From NCBI RefSeq assembly GCF_044336245.1, contig NZ_CP172346.1, positions 1,674,001 through 1,738,000 on the forward strand: a stretch of DNA of 64,000 bases, given 5' to 3'. Below, one piece after another: positions 1-8,574 of this stretch (its first letter is position 1; every line of letters begins with the position of its first letter). This stretch comes from Schlesneria sphaerica (lineage in GTDB: Bacteria > Planctomycetota > Planctomycetia > Planctomycetales > Planctomycetaceae). The notes under the pieces were generated by a model that saw only the letters and a program-made list of their open reading frames with translations, did no database searches and was not told where the DNA came from. A program made the position numbers and the translations under genes.

Positions 1-63
1 GCCCAGAAAGGTCAGCAACAGCATCACGGCGATCGAGGCACGGTTTAACATCAACGTTCCCAT
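1..63 (-). CDS. 5' end of an unidentified secreted or membrane protein (partial)
   Basis: Reading the minus strand from about position 63 gives MGTLMLNRASIAVMLLLTFLG before the window ends. This is a hydrophobic N-terminus typical of a signal peptide or first membrane helix. Two ATG starts are possible, at 63 and 51; the purine-rich AGGGAG at about 64-69 is too close to the first and better spaced for the second. The rest of the gene lies outside the window, so no function can be given. Confidence 0.5.
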   Translation of the reverse strand, partial: MGTLMLNRASIAVMLLLTFLG

Positions 64-278
64 CTCCCTGTCCATGTCCGTGATCGCACAATGCGGCTAC
101 GTTACGGGCGCGTCCCCTGCACTTCTCAACTTTACGCAAGTCAGTAGCGAAAGGGAAGAACTTCCACCGCAAGAGACTTCGTCTCACGAAAACAGAGCGG
201 CGAATTCTGAATCGTCACTGAAAACTTTGCTACAATCCGGAACTTTTCCAGAGTTTCCTATCTCAACGAGGAGTGCGA

Positions 279-839
279 ATGGCGAGCCGCCGGGCGAGGC
301 AAGTAGCAGACCGCTCCACCCCGATGCGACCGGGAGTGGAATCGCTGCGTGCACCGTCAGCTCTGCCCGAAGGAGACTCCGGCAGCCCAGAGACGTCGCA
401 GACCAAGTCCGGCCCGGTTGGAGCGGATGCGGGCGATCACAAAACTCCATCCGACCAGGCACCGATCGCACTCTGGTTGCGGCGAGCCGACCAGTTGTTC
501 CTGGGATTTCTGGTGATCGCGCTGCTCGGTCTGCTCGTCATCTTCCGCTGGCGACTTTCGGCAGGTGGTCAGGCCGAGATCGAGATTATCAATCAGCAAC
601 CGCGCGAGTTTTTCTACTCGATTGATATCAATCAGGCCTCGTGGGTCGAATGGGCACAACTTGATGGCATCGGTGAGAAGCTGGCGCGCCGGATCGTTGA
701 GGACCGCACGCAGAACGGTCCGTTCAAATCCATTGACGACGTTGCCCGCGTGCGAGGACTGGGGATCAAGTTGATCGATAAACTGAGACCATTCCTGAAG
801 CACGATACCGCGAGCGAGGAGGTCAGAGAACTTCGCTGA
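279..839 (+). CDS. Membrane-anchored helix-hairpin-helix protein, ComEA-like
   Basis: The protein has a low-complexity N-terminus, one membrane helix (LFLGFLVIALLGLLVIF, about residues 70-90) and a C-terminal ComEA-type DNA-binding domain. That domain contains two helix-hairpin-helix motifs, seen as DINQASWVEWAQLDGIGEKL and then VRGLGIKLIDKLRPF. The family binds double-stranded DNA without sequence preference; in competent bacteria ComEA receives DNA at the membrane. I chose the ATG at 279 because AGGAG at 268-272 is well placed for it and too close to the GTG at 273. The 3' end overlaps the convergent fliN-like gene by 17 bp. No other competence genes are visible, so a DNA-uptake role is only possible. 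Confidence 0.8.
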   Translation: MASRRARQVADRSTPMRPGVESLRAPSALPEGDSGSPETSQTKSGPVGADAGDHKTPSDQAPIALWLRRADQLFLGFLVIALLGLLVIFRWRLSAGGQAEIEIINQQPREFFYSIDINQASWVEWAQLDGIGEKLARRIVEDRTQNGPFKSIDDVARVRGLGIKLIDKLRPFLKHDTASEEVRELR

Positions 840-1422
840 GTCGAACGCCAAACATTCCGTCGATCACCAGCAGTTCTCCCCGTGCGATCAACTTCCCGTT
901 CGCGATGATGTCGACGGGATCTCCGGCGAGTTTATCAAGCGTCACGACGCTCCCCTCCCGCAGTTTCATCACCTCATCAATCAGTAATTCCGAACGACCA
1001 AGCTCGATCGCGATATCGAGTTCCACGTCTCCGAGATCATCCAGTGTCAGACCACCGGTGTCGGCAGCAGTAACAGGAGAGAGAACAGACGGGGGTGGCA
1101 CAGACTTCGACTGAACCCTCTGAGCAGCGGGCGTAGAAGCCACCGCCGGAGGGGGACTCTCGACAGGTTCGGGCATCGAACCCAGGATGACTTCACTCAA
1201 ACTTCGCTCGACCGAATTCAGTAGTTGGTCGGGCGGCAGTTCGCCGTCGGGCCAGTTCGAGTTGAACCCGGCAAATGATGCGGGATCGGGAATTGGCATT
1301 GTCCCTCCTCGAAAGTACTGGACATCACCCGGCCCGAGCTCTTCGTCCGAATCTGGCGATTCGGGATCTGGTGAGGGGATTTCGCCAGACCGCCATTCGA
1401 GAGGAGAGAACGGTTGCGTCAT
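823..1422 (-). CDS. fliN: FliN/YscQ-type flagellar motor switch protein
   Basis: The last ~75 residues form a SpoA/FliN surface-presentation domain: LGDVELDIAIELGRSELLID, then VVTLDKLAGDPVDIIANGKL, then a GELLVIDGMFGVRL ending. In FliN this domain builds the C-ring of the flagellar switch; related proteins act in type III secretion. The first ~120 residues are Pro/Ser/Glu-rich and look disordered, which makes this longer (199 aa) than a typical FliN of ~130 aa. It lies 148 bp downstream of hpnD on the same strand, without other flagellar genes nearby. The family call is firm; calling it the flagellar subunit rather than another SpoA protein is inference. Confidence 0.82.
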   Translation of the reverse strand: MTQPFSPLEWRSGEIPSPDPESPDSDEELGPGDVQYFRGGTMPIPDPASFAGFNSNWPDGELPPDQLLNSVERSLSEVILGSMPEPVESPPPAVASTPAAQRVQSKSVPPPSVLSPVTAADTGGLTLDDLGDVELDIAIELGRSELLIDEVMKLREGSVVTLDKLAGDPVDIIANGKLIARGELLVIDGMFGVRLSEVL

Positions 1423-1570
1423 CGGTGTCCACGCAGGCTGCAGAAGGAAGCAACGGGCGACGGGATGGCCGACGCCCCATTCGGGGGGTATACGTCAGCA
1501 TCCCGATTTCCGTCAATTGGAAACAGCGAGCCCCGCGGTCCCACCGGTCCCACGCGGGCATAGTGTCTCC

Positions 1571-2545
1571 CTACCGAGCGAAGATCATGGCCCGGGTCGC
1601 GTACCAGAGCTTTTTCCATTTCGGCAGCGAGGCACGGCGTGAGTAGACGTCAAACCGGTTTCGTTCGATCTGCCGCAACAGTCCCTCGTAAATATCGACC
1701 ATCGCTCGCAGGATCGGTTTGCCCGGAGGTTCGAGGAAAGCGAACAGACGTTCGGCAGCAGCGTAGTACTGTCGGGCTCGGTCGGCCTGAAACTGCATCA
1801 ACTTGAGGAATCGGTCGTTCATCACGCGGTTGCGGAGATCGTCGGGGGTGTACCCAAACCGATCCAGATCTTCCCGGGGAAGATAGATCCGCCCCAGATC
1901 AGAGTCTTCTCCCACATCTCTCAGAATATTCGTCAGTTGCAGGGCCATTCCGCAATCACTGGCCAGCGAAATGGCCTGCTCGTCCTTGAAACCCCAGACG
2001 TGAATACAACCCAGTCCCACAGCACCCGCGACGTGGAAGCAGTACCGCTGGAGATCCGCAAATGTTGCGATCTCAAAGGGATAGAGGTCCATCTCGACGC
2101 CGTCGATGACGGCCAGCAGATACTCCTGCGGAATTCGGTAACGCGTTACCATGTCGGTGATCGCCGGGAGCGCCGGATGTTCGGAAAACGTCCCCATTTC
2201 CGCCGTTCCGATTCCTTCTTCGAGGGCCGGTTTGCCGCTGACGGAAAGGAGTTGCTCCTGAAACGCCTCGTGACACTTTACCCCCGCCGGATTCCCCCCT
2301 TTGGCGTTGCATTGAGTCAACGAGTGACGAATGGTTTCCCGCCAGACAGCCAGTCGAATCCGGCGTAGTTCCAGATCAATCGAATCGTCGTCGCCCAGAT
2401 CGTCTGTGATTCGATTGAAGGCATAGAGTGCATTCATCGCCTGCCTGCGTTCGGCGGGAAGCGTCATAAACGAAAAGCGAAAATTGTGGGCGGTCCGCTG
2501 CGTCAGATCCCGGCAATACTCATACGATTCGGCAAGAGACAGCAT
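1571..2545 (-). CDS. hpnD: Presqualene diphosphate synthase HpnD
   Basis: This is a 324-residue trans-isoprenyl diphosphate synthase of the squalene/phytoene synthase family. Both Asp-rich Mg-binding motifs are present: DDLGDD after FNRIT, and RDVGEDSDLGRIYLPREDL. The start SLAESYEYCRDLTQRTAHNF and the FSFMTLPAERRQAMNALYAF segment match the HpnD branch. HpnD condenses two farnesyl diphosphates to presqualene diphosphate. In the HpnCDE route HpnC then makes hydroxysqualene and the flavoenzyme HpnE reduces it. The hpnC gene is 213 bp upstream on the same strand; hpnE is not in this window. Product use for hopanoids or C30 carotenoids cannot be decided here. Confidence 0.9.
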   Translation of the reverse strand: MLSLAESYEYCRDLTQRTAHNFRFSFMTLPAERRQAMNALYAFNRITDDLGDDDSIDLELRRIRLAVWRETIRHSLTQCNAKGGNPAGVKCHEAFQEQLLSVSGKPALEEGIGTAEMGTFSEHPALPAITDMVTRYRIPQEYLLAVIDGVEMDLYPFEIATFADLQRYCFHVAGAVGLGCIHVWGFKDEQAISLASDCGMALQLTNILRDVGEDSDLGRIYLPREDLDRFGYTPDDLRNRVMNDRFLKLMQFQADRARQYYAAAERLFAFLEPPGKPILRAMVDIYEGLLRQIERNRFDVYSRRASLPKWKKLWYATRAMIFAR

Positions 2546-2758
2546 AGGAGGAGGTATCGCGTCGGGTCTCCCTCCGCAAAGCGGGCGAGACAGGGGTGTG
2601 GGAGGGGAGATTCAAGGACAATTTTTGCCCAATTCTGCCCGCAACCTGCCGGTTTGAAAACCGTAAAGGGGGAATGAGCGTGATTCTAAACGCAAATCGT
2701 CATGTGAAACCCATTCTGTTCGCAACCGGTGGCAGTCGCGACGACATCCAGGAGGACG

Positions 2759-3667
2759 TCATCGTGACCGAAACGCTTTCCGCCAGAGTGCCCCGGCCAG
2801 CAGCTTGAGCGCATCGAACTTCGTGACTTTCGGACGCGTCTCCCAGACCCGGTAACCAATCGATTCAATTCGATCGAGAATGCAGAGGCCTCCCCGTGCG
2901 AAGAGATCAATATCCACCTGAATCCGCCCCGGAAGTTGCTCGATCAGCGGTAATCCCGAGTTGAGAAACTGCCGTGCTCGATCAACCTGAAATCTCATCA
3001 GTTCCAGGAATGGAGGATTGATGCGTCCGTGGTCGAAATCCTCACGGTGGTATCCGAATCGCTCGTAGTCTTCCCTGGGAAGATAGATTCGGCGGATCTT
3101 GTAGTCGCGAGCGACATCCTGCCAGAAATTGGCCAGTTGCAGTCCGGTACAGATGGAATCTGACCAGACGACGTTTTGTGGATGGTGTTGCTGACACAAG
3201 TACAGGACCAGCCGACCCACCGGGTCTGCACTGCGGCGGCAATAGTCCCGCAATTGTTCAAAGGACTGATATTCGAGAACTGTCTGATCCTGTTCGAAGG
3301 CCGAAATCAGGTCGAGGAACGGTTCAGCAGGAATCGAAAATTGATCGATGGTGGGCTTGAGGGCGACGAACACCGGGTGTCGCAGTTGCCCGGCATAACA
3401 TGCCTGCAGTTCCTGCCGCCACCATTCGAGCAGTTCGAGCGATCTGGCCGGATCGCCAACTTCGTCACCCAGATCGTCGGCCCAGCGGCAGTAGGCATAG
3501 ACATTGTAGAAGTGCTGATGCAGTTCTTTGGGAAGCAGCCACGAGACAAGGGGAAAGTTTTCGTAATGCGAGGTCGCGAGGTGTTTGCAGTAAGCCTCGG
3601 CCTCGGCGCGATCAATCTGTCTGGCCGATGACTCGGGGCCGTACCGGCGGAGTTCTTCGAGAAACAA
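2759..3667 (-). CDS. hpnC: Hydroxysqualene synthase HpnC
   Basis: This second squalene-synthase-family protein (302 aa) carries ADDLGDEVGD and QDVARDYKIRRIYLPREDY, the two metal-binding motifs, and the HpnC-like stretch SHYENFPLVSWLLPKELHQH. It should convert presqualene diphosphate to hydroxysqualene. The only standard start in frame is TTG at 3667. Upstream codons in the same frame still read like coding sequence (YDFIPIESHLP), so the true start could lie further upstream on a non-standard codon. It forms a probable operon with hpnD. A 20-bp perfect palindrome lies about 55 bp upstream of the start. Confidence 0.88.
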   Translation of the reverse strand: MFLEELRRYGPESSARQIDRAEAEAYCKHLATSHYENFPLVSWLLPKELHQHFYNVYAYCRWADDLGDEVGDPARSLELLEWWRQELQACYAGQLRHPVFVALKPTIDQFSIPAEPFLDLISAFEQDQTVLEYQSFEQLRDYCRRSADPVGRLVLYLCQQHHPQNVVWSDSICTGLQLANFWQDVARDYKIRRIYLPREDYERFGYHREDFDHGRINPPFLELMRFQVDRARQFLNSGLPLIEQLPGRIQVDIDLFARGGLCILDRIESIGYRVWETRPKVTKFDALKLLAGALWRKAFRSR

Positions 3668-4418
3668 CGGTAGATGGCTTTCTATCGGAATAAAGTCATA
3701 CGGCGATCTGCCCGGTCCATCCTGCCGACGTACGTCGGCAGCGGATTAATAAGCCGTTCAGATCATTCCTGCAAGAAGCGCCCTGCGGCCGGCGAGCCCC
3801 CGCGGGACATAACTGGCTTCTGCTGGGTCAGGATCTGGAGAAATCCCCACTGCGGTAACCCGGTAAACAAAGGGAATGAAACCAGGTGGACTGATTTTGT
3901 GGGCGAAAGGGAGGTCGAGCGGCAGGAATCGCAACGATTTCCAAGAGCGTTTCCTATTTGGCTTTAATCCGGCTGACCCCTGCCCGGTTTCGCGGGGTTC
4001 ATCTTGTCGAGATTTTCATTTTAGACTAATTGTCCGCGGCGCAAGGGTAAACGGGCTCTTTGGAGTCCGGTTGCGTTTGCCTCCTTTCGTGAAATTCCTG
4101 TCAGAATCATCCTATCCCGTGCTCGGAAATTGGCGCGGAGCCTGAATGCTCGTGCCCGTGAGAAAAGATCGCATGATCCAGCACTCCAGTTCGAACACCG
4201 TCGTTACCAAGGGGTCACCGAGAGGCACATTCGTCTCGCGGTGGGCGATGGTTTTTGGGGCTGGCAAGCTATTCACCAGTCGCAGATCGATTCTTTCGCT
4301 GCCCTGCTTTCCCGAAATGCCATCTGCGGATCTGTCACTTTCCGAACTGCAACAGTCGCAGCCACAATCATTTCAAAAAGCCAGCACAGGACGGTTCAGC
4401 GATTACAATTTGAAAACA
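3668..4418. other. Divergent intergenic region between hpnC and bamA
   Basis: About 750 bp separate the divergent hpnC and bamA genes if bamA starts at 4419. Apart from the palindrome at 3722-3741 I see no gene, RNA or repeat. In-frame codons extend upstream of bamA to 4146, but that stretch (RKDRMIQHSSSNTVVTKG...) does not read like a protein N-terminus. Promoters for both genes should lie here; I could not assign boxes with confidence. Confidence 0.5.
3722..3741. promoter_or_regulatory. Perfect 20-bp palindrome upstream of hpnC
   Basis: ctgccgacgtacgtcggcag equals its own reverse complement across all 20 bases. It has no spacer, so it is a poor hairpin but a good two-fold symmetric protein-binding site. 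It lies 55 bp upstream of the hpnC start and could be an operator for hpnCD. Function is inference. Confidence 0.45.
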
Positions 4419-7400
4419 ATGCCGAAATTTTTCCGCTCGATGGTCGCCGCGGGAATCGTGGCAGGCAGTCTGATCGCGGTCGAGAATGCATCCGGCCAAT
4501 ACACGACGAGTCCCCCGTCCGCCGCCAAATCGAAGACGGCAAAAAGCAGTCTGGTCGAGCCTGAACATTCGCTCGACCTTCCCACTCCGAAAAGAACAAC
4601 GACGACGGCAGCAGACCGCAAAGATCGTTCGGCAGTGAAGCTTCCCAAGACCTCTGGTCTGTCGGGTATTCGCCCCGTGGCCGCGTTCGAAGGGGACGAG
4701 GACAAGCCCGATACACCCTTTCACCTTGATGAGTCTCTGGTCGACGTGGTCATTGAGGGAAACTCGACCATTCCCAACCCGGAAATCGCCAAACATATCA
4801 AGACACGTCCCGGTCGCCCTGTGACGCAGAAGCAGATCAAGGACGACGTTGATGCGCTGGTACGAACACGCTGGTTTGCCAGTGTCGAACCGACCTTGCG
4901 TCGCACCGACGATGGGGTGGTGCTGGTCTTCCGCGTCCTGGAGCGTCCTATTGTCCGCCGAGTCGAATACAAGGGTCTGAAGAAGATCAAACAGAAAGTG
5001 TTTGACTCGATGACTCAGCTCCGCCCCGGCAGCCCGTTTGACGTCAGTTCAAACCGCGAGTGTGCTCGCCGTATCGAAGAATACTACCACGAAAAAGGCT
5101 ATGCCTTTGCGACGGTCGAACTGGAGAAAGGGAACGATCGCGACGATCGCGAAGTGGTCTTTCTGATCAACGAAGGCCCGAAAGTCGCTGTTTCCGGCGT
5201 CGAATTTGACGGAAACGAGGATTTCTACGACGGGATCCTGAAAACGAAGACCCGGACCAAGACCCAGATCCTGTGGCTGTTCGGTGGAAAATACGATCCT
5301 GCGTCGATAAAGGATGATATCGAAGGGGTCAAACAGTACTACCACAGCCTGGGGTACTTCGACGTTGACATCAAGCACACGCTGAAGTTTTCCGAAGACC
5401 GTTCCAAGGTCAAGATCCTGTACACCATCGACGAGGGGATCCGGTACAAGATCCGAAGTATCGAAGTCGACGGCAACAATGTGATCTCGGAAGAGGAAAT
5501 CCGCGGAATGATGAAAGTCGCGGAAGGGGTGCACTACAACACCCGCGACATCAATAAAGACGTCGACGCGATCCGAACGAAATACGGTGAGCAGGGCCGC
5601 TTGTTCTGCCGGGTCGACGCGGTCCCCCGCTGGACGGAAGACGACGGGATCGTCGACATCGTCTACAAGATTGAAGAAGACAAGGTCTATCGCATCCGAA
5701 ATCTGAACGTCCATATTCAGGGGGATCACCCGCACACGCGGACGAATCTGGTGCGGAACATCTCGCCAGTCCAACCAGGGGACCTCGCTGATCCCAAGAA
5801 AATCCATCTGATGAAACGCCGCCTCGAAGGTTCGCAGAACTTCGAAACGGGCCCGGAAGGGGGCGTGCGGATCGAGACGAACGTCGTGAGAAACCCGAAC
5901 TGGGTCGACAAACGGGATTACGACAACATCGTCCGCAGCCAATCTGCGCCGATTCAGCCACACACGACGCTCCGCAATCGGACAGAGGGGAAGCCCGAAA
6001 AACCCACTCGTCCGGCCAAGGGTGCTCGTCCCAGGACACAGCCCACAACGGAAACCTCCGCCAACCGACGGCCGGAAGGCCTGCAGACACAAGGGGCTGT
6101 TCAGCCTCTCACTGGTCTTCAAGGCTGGGTTGGTACGAACGAATCGCGTGAAGAAAGTCGCGACCCGTTCGTGACCGTCGCCTCGCACTTCGACCAGATC
6201 GCACAGCCGATTACGTTACCGGAACCCAAACCTCGCGAAGTCTTCGACGAAGGCCTGTCGCCCATCACACCGATCTTTCGCGCACAAAGTCGCGATCCGC
6301 TTCAGCCCCCTGCCAACTTTGGATTCGACAACAGTCCTCAGGGGGACCCCTTCGGAAAGGCGATCCGCGATCCTGATCCGGGCGACTGGACACGGATGGA
6401 ACCTCCAGAGTTTATCGACCTGGATGCTTACGTTTCCGAAGCCCGTACAGGGCGCCTGATGTTCGGTGTCGGTGTGAACAGCGATGCCGGTGTCATCGGT
6501 AACATTGTGCTGAGCGAACAGAACTTCGACATCCTGAAGCCCCCGCGAAGCTGGTCTGACATCACGAACGGAACGGCCTTCCGTGGTGGTGGTCAGAAAT
6601 TCAAGATCGAGGCGATGCCCGGTTCGCAGGTCAGTCGTTATCTGGTTGACTGGCAGGATCCTTACTTCCTGGACACCAACTTCAACCTGGGCCTGAGCGG
6701 ATTCTACTTCACTCGTTATTACCGAAACTGGTACGAAGACCGGACCGGTGGCCGTATTCGACTTGGTCGCCAGTTGACTCAAACCTGGTCCACGGCGGTA
6801 GCCCTGCGACTGGAAGACGTCAATATCTACAACCCGTACCTGCCGACCCCACCGCTGCTCGCGGCGTCCGTCGGAAGCAATTTCCTCTCGACCATTCGCG
6901 GCTCGTTGATGCATGACACTCGAGATGCCGCTTTTGGTACGACGTCGGGTCATTACGTCGATTTCAGCTACGAACAGGCTTTCGGCGAATACTCGTACCC
7001 CCGATTTGAAGCTGAGGCACGTCAGTACTTCACGACGTATCAACGAATCGACGGTCAGGGGAAACACACCCTGATGGTTCGTGGTCAGGCGAGCTGGTCG
7101 GGCAACGACACACCGATCTTCGAACGGTTCTTCGCAGGGGGTTTCCAGACCTTCCGCGGCTTTGCGTTCCGCGGTGTGAGCCCGATGGAAGGGGGAGTCT
7201 ACACCGGGGGTAACTTCATGGTCCTCGGTGGTGCAGAATACATGTTGCCAGTTACCGCCAATGAAATGATCAAGGTGGTCGGTTTCACCGACTTCGGTAC
7301 TGTGAATGACAATGTATCGCTCAGCAACTTCCGTCTGTCGCTGGGGGGTGGTCTCCGTGTGACCGTGCCAGCCATGGGCCCCGTTCCCATCGCGCTCGAC

Positions 7401-7475
7401 CTGGCAGTACCTCTGATGAAAGAAGAGGGCGATATCCAGCAGGTCTTCGCGTTCTACATCGGTGTGAACCGCTAG
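4419..7475 (+). CDS. bamA: Outer-membrane assembly protein BamA (Omp85) with a long linker
   Basis: The chosen ATG at 4419 begins MPKFFRSMVAAGIVAGSLIA, a signal peptide ending near ENASG, which gives about 1018 residues. After it come serial POTRA domains (about residues 100-470), with repeats such as VDVVIEGNSTIPNPEIAKHI and IEVDGNNVISEEEIRGMMKV. A linker of roughly 180 residues rich in Pro, Arg, Thr and Gln follows (about 480-660). The C-terminal Omp85 barrel starts near GRLMFGVGVNSDAGVIGNIV and includes the RGFAFRGVSP loop motif. BamA folds and inserts outer-membrane beta-barrel proteins, so the cell has a diderm envelope. E. coli BamA is ~810 aa; the linker explains the extra length. The start could also be one of the upstream in-frame codons back to 4146. 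Confidence 0.92.
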   Translation: MPKFFRSMVAAGIVAGSLIAVENASGQYTTSPPSAAKSKTAKSSLVEPEHSLDLPTPKRTTTTAADRKDRSAVKLPKTSGLSGIRPVAAFEGDEDKPDTPFHLDESLVDVVIEGNSTIPNPEIAKHIKTRPGRPVTQKQIKDDVDALVRTRWFASVEPTLRRTDDGVVLVFRVLERPIVRRVEYKGLKKIKQKVFDSMTQLRPGSPFDVSSNRECARRIEEYYHEKGYAFATVELEKGNDRDDREVVFLINEGPKVAVSGVEFDGNEDFYDGILKTKTRTKTQILWLFGGKYDPASIKDDIEGVKQYYHSLGYFDVDIKHTLKFSEDRSKVKILYTIDEGIRYKIRSIEVDGNNVISEEEIRGMMKVAEGVHYNTRDINKDVDAIRTKYGEQGRLFCRVDAVPRWTEDDGIVDIVYKIEEDKVYRIRNLNVHIQGDHPHTRTNLVRNISPVQPGDLADPKKIHLMKRRLEGSQNFETGPEGGVRIETNVVRNPNWVDKRDYDNIVRSQSAPIQPHTTLRNRTEGKPEKPTRPAKGARPRTQPTTETSANRRPEGLQTQGAVQPLTGLQGWVGTNESREESRDPFVTVASHFDQIAQPITLPEPKPREVFDEGLSPITPIFRAQSRDPLQPPANFGFDNSPQGDPFGKAIRDPDPGDWTRMEPPEFIDLDAYVSEARTGRLMFGVGVNSDAGVIGNIVLSEQNFDILKPPRSWSDITNGTAFRGGGQKFKIEAMPGSQVSRYLVDWQDPYFLDTNFNLGLSGFYFTRYYRNWYEDRTGGRIRLGRQLTQTWSTAVALRLEDVNIYNPYLPTPPLLAASVGSNFLSTIRGSLMHDTRDAAFGTTSGHYVDFSYEQAFGEYSYPRFEAEARQYFTTYQRIDGQGKHTLMVRGQASWSGNDTPIFERFFAGGFQTFRGFAFRGVSPMEGGVYTGGNFMVLGGAEYMLPVTANEMIKVVGFTDFGTVNDNVSLSNFRLSLGGGLRVTVPAMGPVPIALDLAVPLMKEEGDIQQVFAFYIGVNR

Positions 7476-7667
7476 GCCGCGTGTGCGCTGGGCATGATTT
7501 TTTCCTCCGGTCCTGCCGATTGCAGGTATGTAGTTTCGAACTGGACGTCGTGAATACTCCCCTGCTGTCGTTTCGTATTTTGGAATGCAGCAGGCGGACT
7601 TGATCGGTCAGGAAACATTCTTATCTGGTCCCACCCGATACTCCTCAAAAGCTGCTTACGAAGGGAC

Positions 7668-8309
7668 TCAGGAGACGGCGAGTTCGACCTCTTTAAAACG
7701 CTCGGGGCGCTTCTGAAATTCCGAAGCAAGCCGCTGGAGTGTTGACCAGCGGGTGATGTGGTGCGACGCCTCGAGCCTGGGCATTTCCTCGGGCAGATTC
7801 GTGAGCAGGCTTTTTCGAACCACCATCGCCCGGATTTTTCGCGTCTTCATCTCACCGACAGATTCGCAGGTGAGGGCAATGAGATACGTCGCCGTGGTGA
7901 CTTGCGCTCCCATATCGGATTTCAAAAAACCGATTGCGAATTGCTCTGACAGGTCGTTGAGAATGGCGTTCAGGTAGAACCAGTTTTCCGAAGCCGGGAT
8001 CGGAAGGATGGGGTCATTTCCGGTCGTCTGCCGAGCCAGTTTCTGAACCGTGTGGGCTGCGGCCAGATTGAGGAACACGTCCTCACAGCGTTTTTCACTG
8101 AGAGTGCGAATCTTCAGCGTGCCATCCTGGATCATATTCAGCGACACGTTCAACCGATCATAGAACTCTTGCTTCTTCCAGTCGGCGGATGCACGGCGAT
8201 GTCCCAGATACCAGCCGATGACCATCAGCACGAGACCCGTGATTACCTTGACCGAGTGGTCTTTGACATAGTCAACGAGGGTCTGAATGACGTGATCCAC
8301 GGAATGCAC
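7668..8309 (-). CDS. Hypothetical single-pass membrane protein
   Basis: This 213-aa protein begins with a short amphipathic stretch and one clear membrane helix (VITGLVLMVIGWYLGHRRA, about residues 20-38), followed by a ~170-residue soluble domain rich in charged residues (SADWKKQEFYDRLNVSLNMI...). I do not recognise the family. It is convergent with bamA (gap ~190 bp) and upstream of nothing obvious. The codon use and composition match the neighbouring genes, so it is probably a real, resident gene. Confidence 0.65.
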   Translation of the reverse strand: MHSVDHVIQTLVDYVKDHSVKVITGLVLMVIGWYLGHRRASADWKKQEFYDRLNVSLNMIQDGTLKIRTLSEKRCEDVFLNLAAAHTVQKLARQTTGNDPILPIPASENWFYLNAILNDLSEQFAIGFLKSDMGAQVTTATYLIALTCESVGEMKTRKIRAMVVRKSLLTNLPEEMPRLEASHHITRWSTLQRLASEFQKRPERFKEVELAVS

Positions 8310-8574
8310 CCTGAGTATGGTCGCGCTGCACTGATTGAAATTGAAAATGACTGCCTCCCGCGGTTTGCACGGTGGATGCAGTCATCCTGTCAGTGAGACA
8401 ACAGATCTCGTCACTGCGTTCGGTTTGTTATTGCAGAGAGTTCGGCAGCGACTTGACACATCGGACGTGCGAGGTCTGCAGGTTTGAGGATCGTGGTGCT
8501 GTACCCCGATCCTCAAACGGATTCGGCGAACTCGATGAGTAACAAAGTTCTGGCCCTGGTCCAGCAACCGGGTG

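Noticed and set aside
5049..6188. A 379-codon minus-strand frame opposite bamA
   Set aside because: It is the antisense shadow of a strongly supported BamA gene and has no recognisable domain.
7472..7729. An 85-codon frame downstream of bamA on the minus strand
   Set aside because: It overlaps the better supported membrane protein gene in another frame and has no protein-like pattern.
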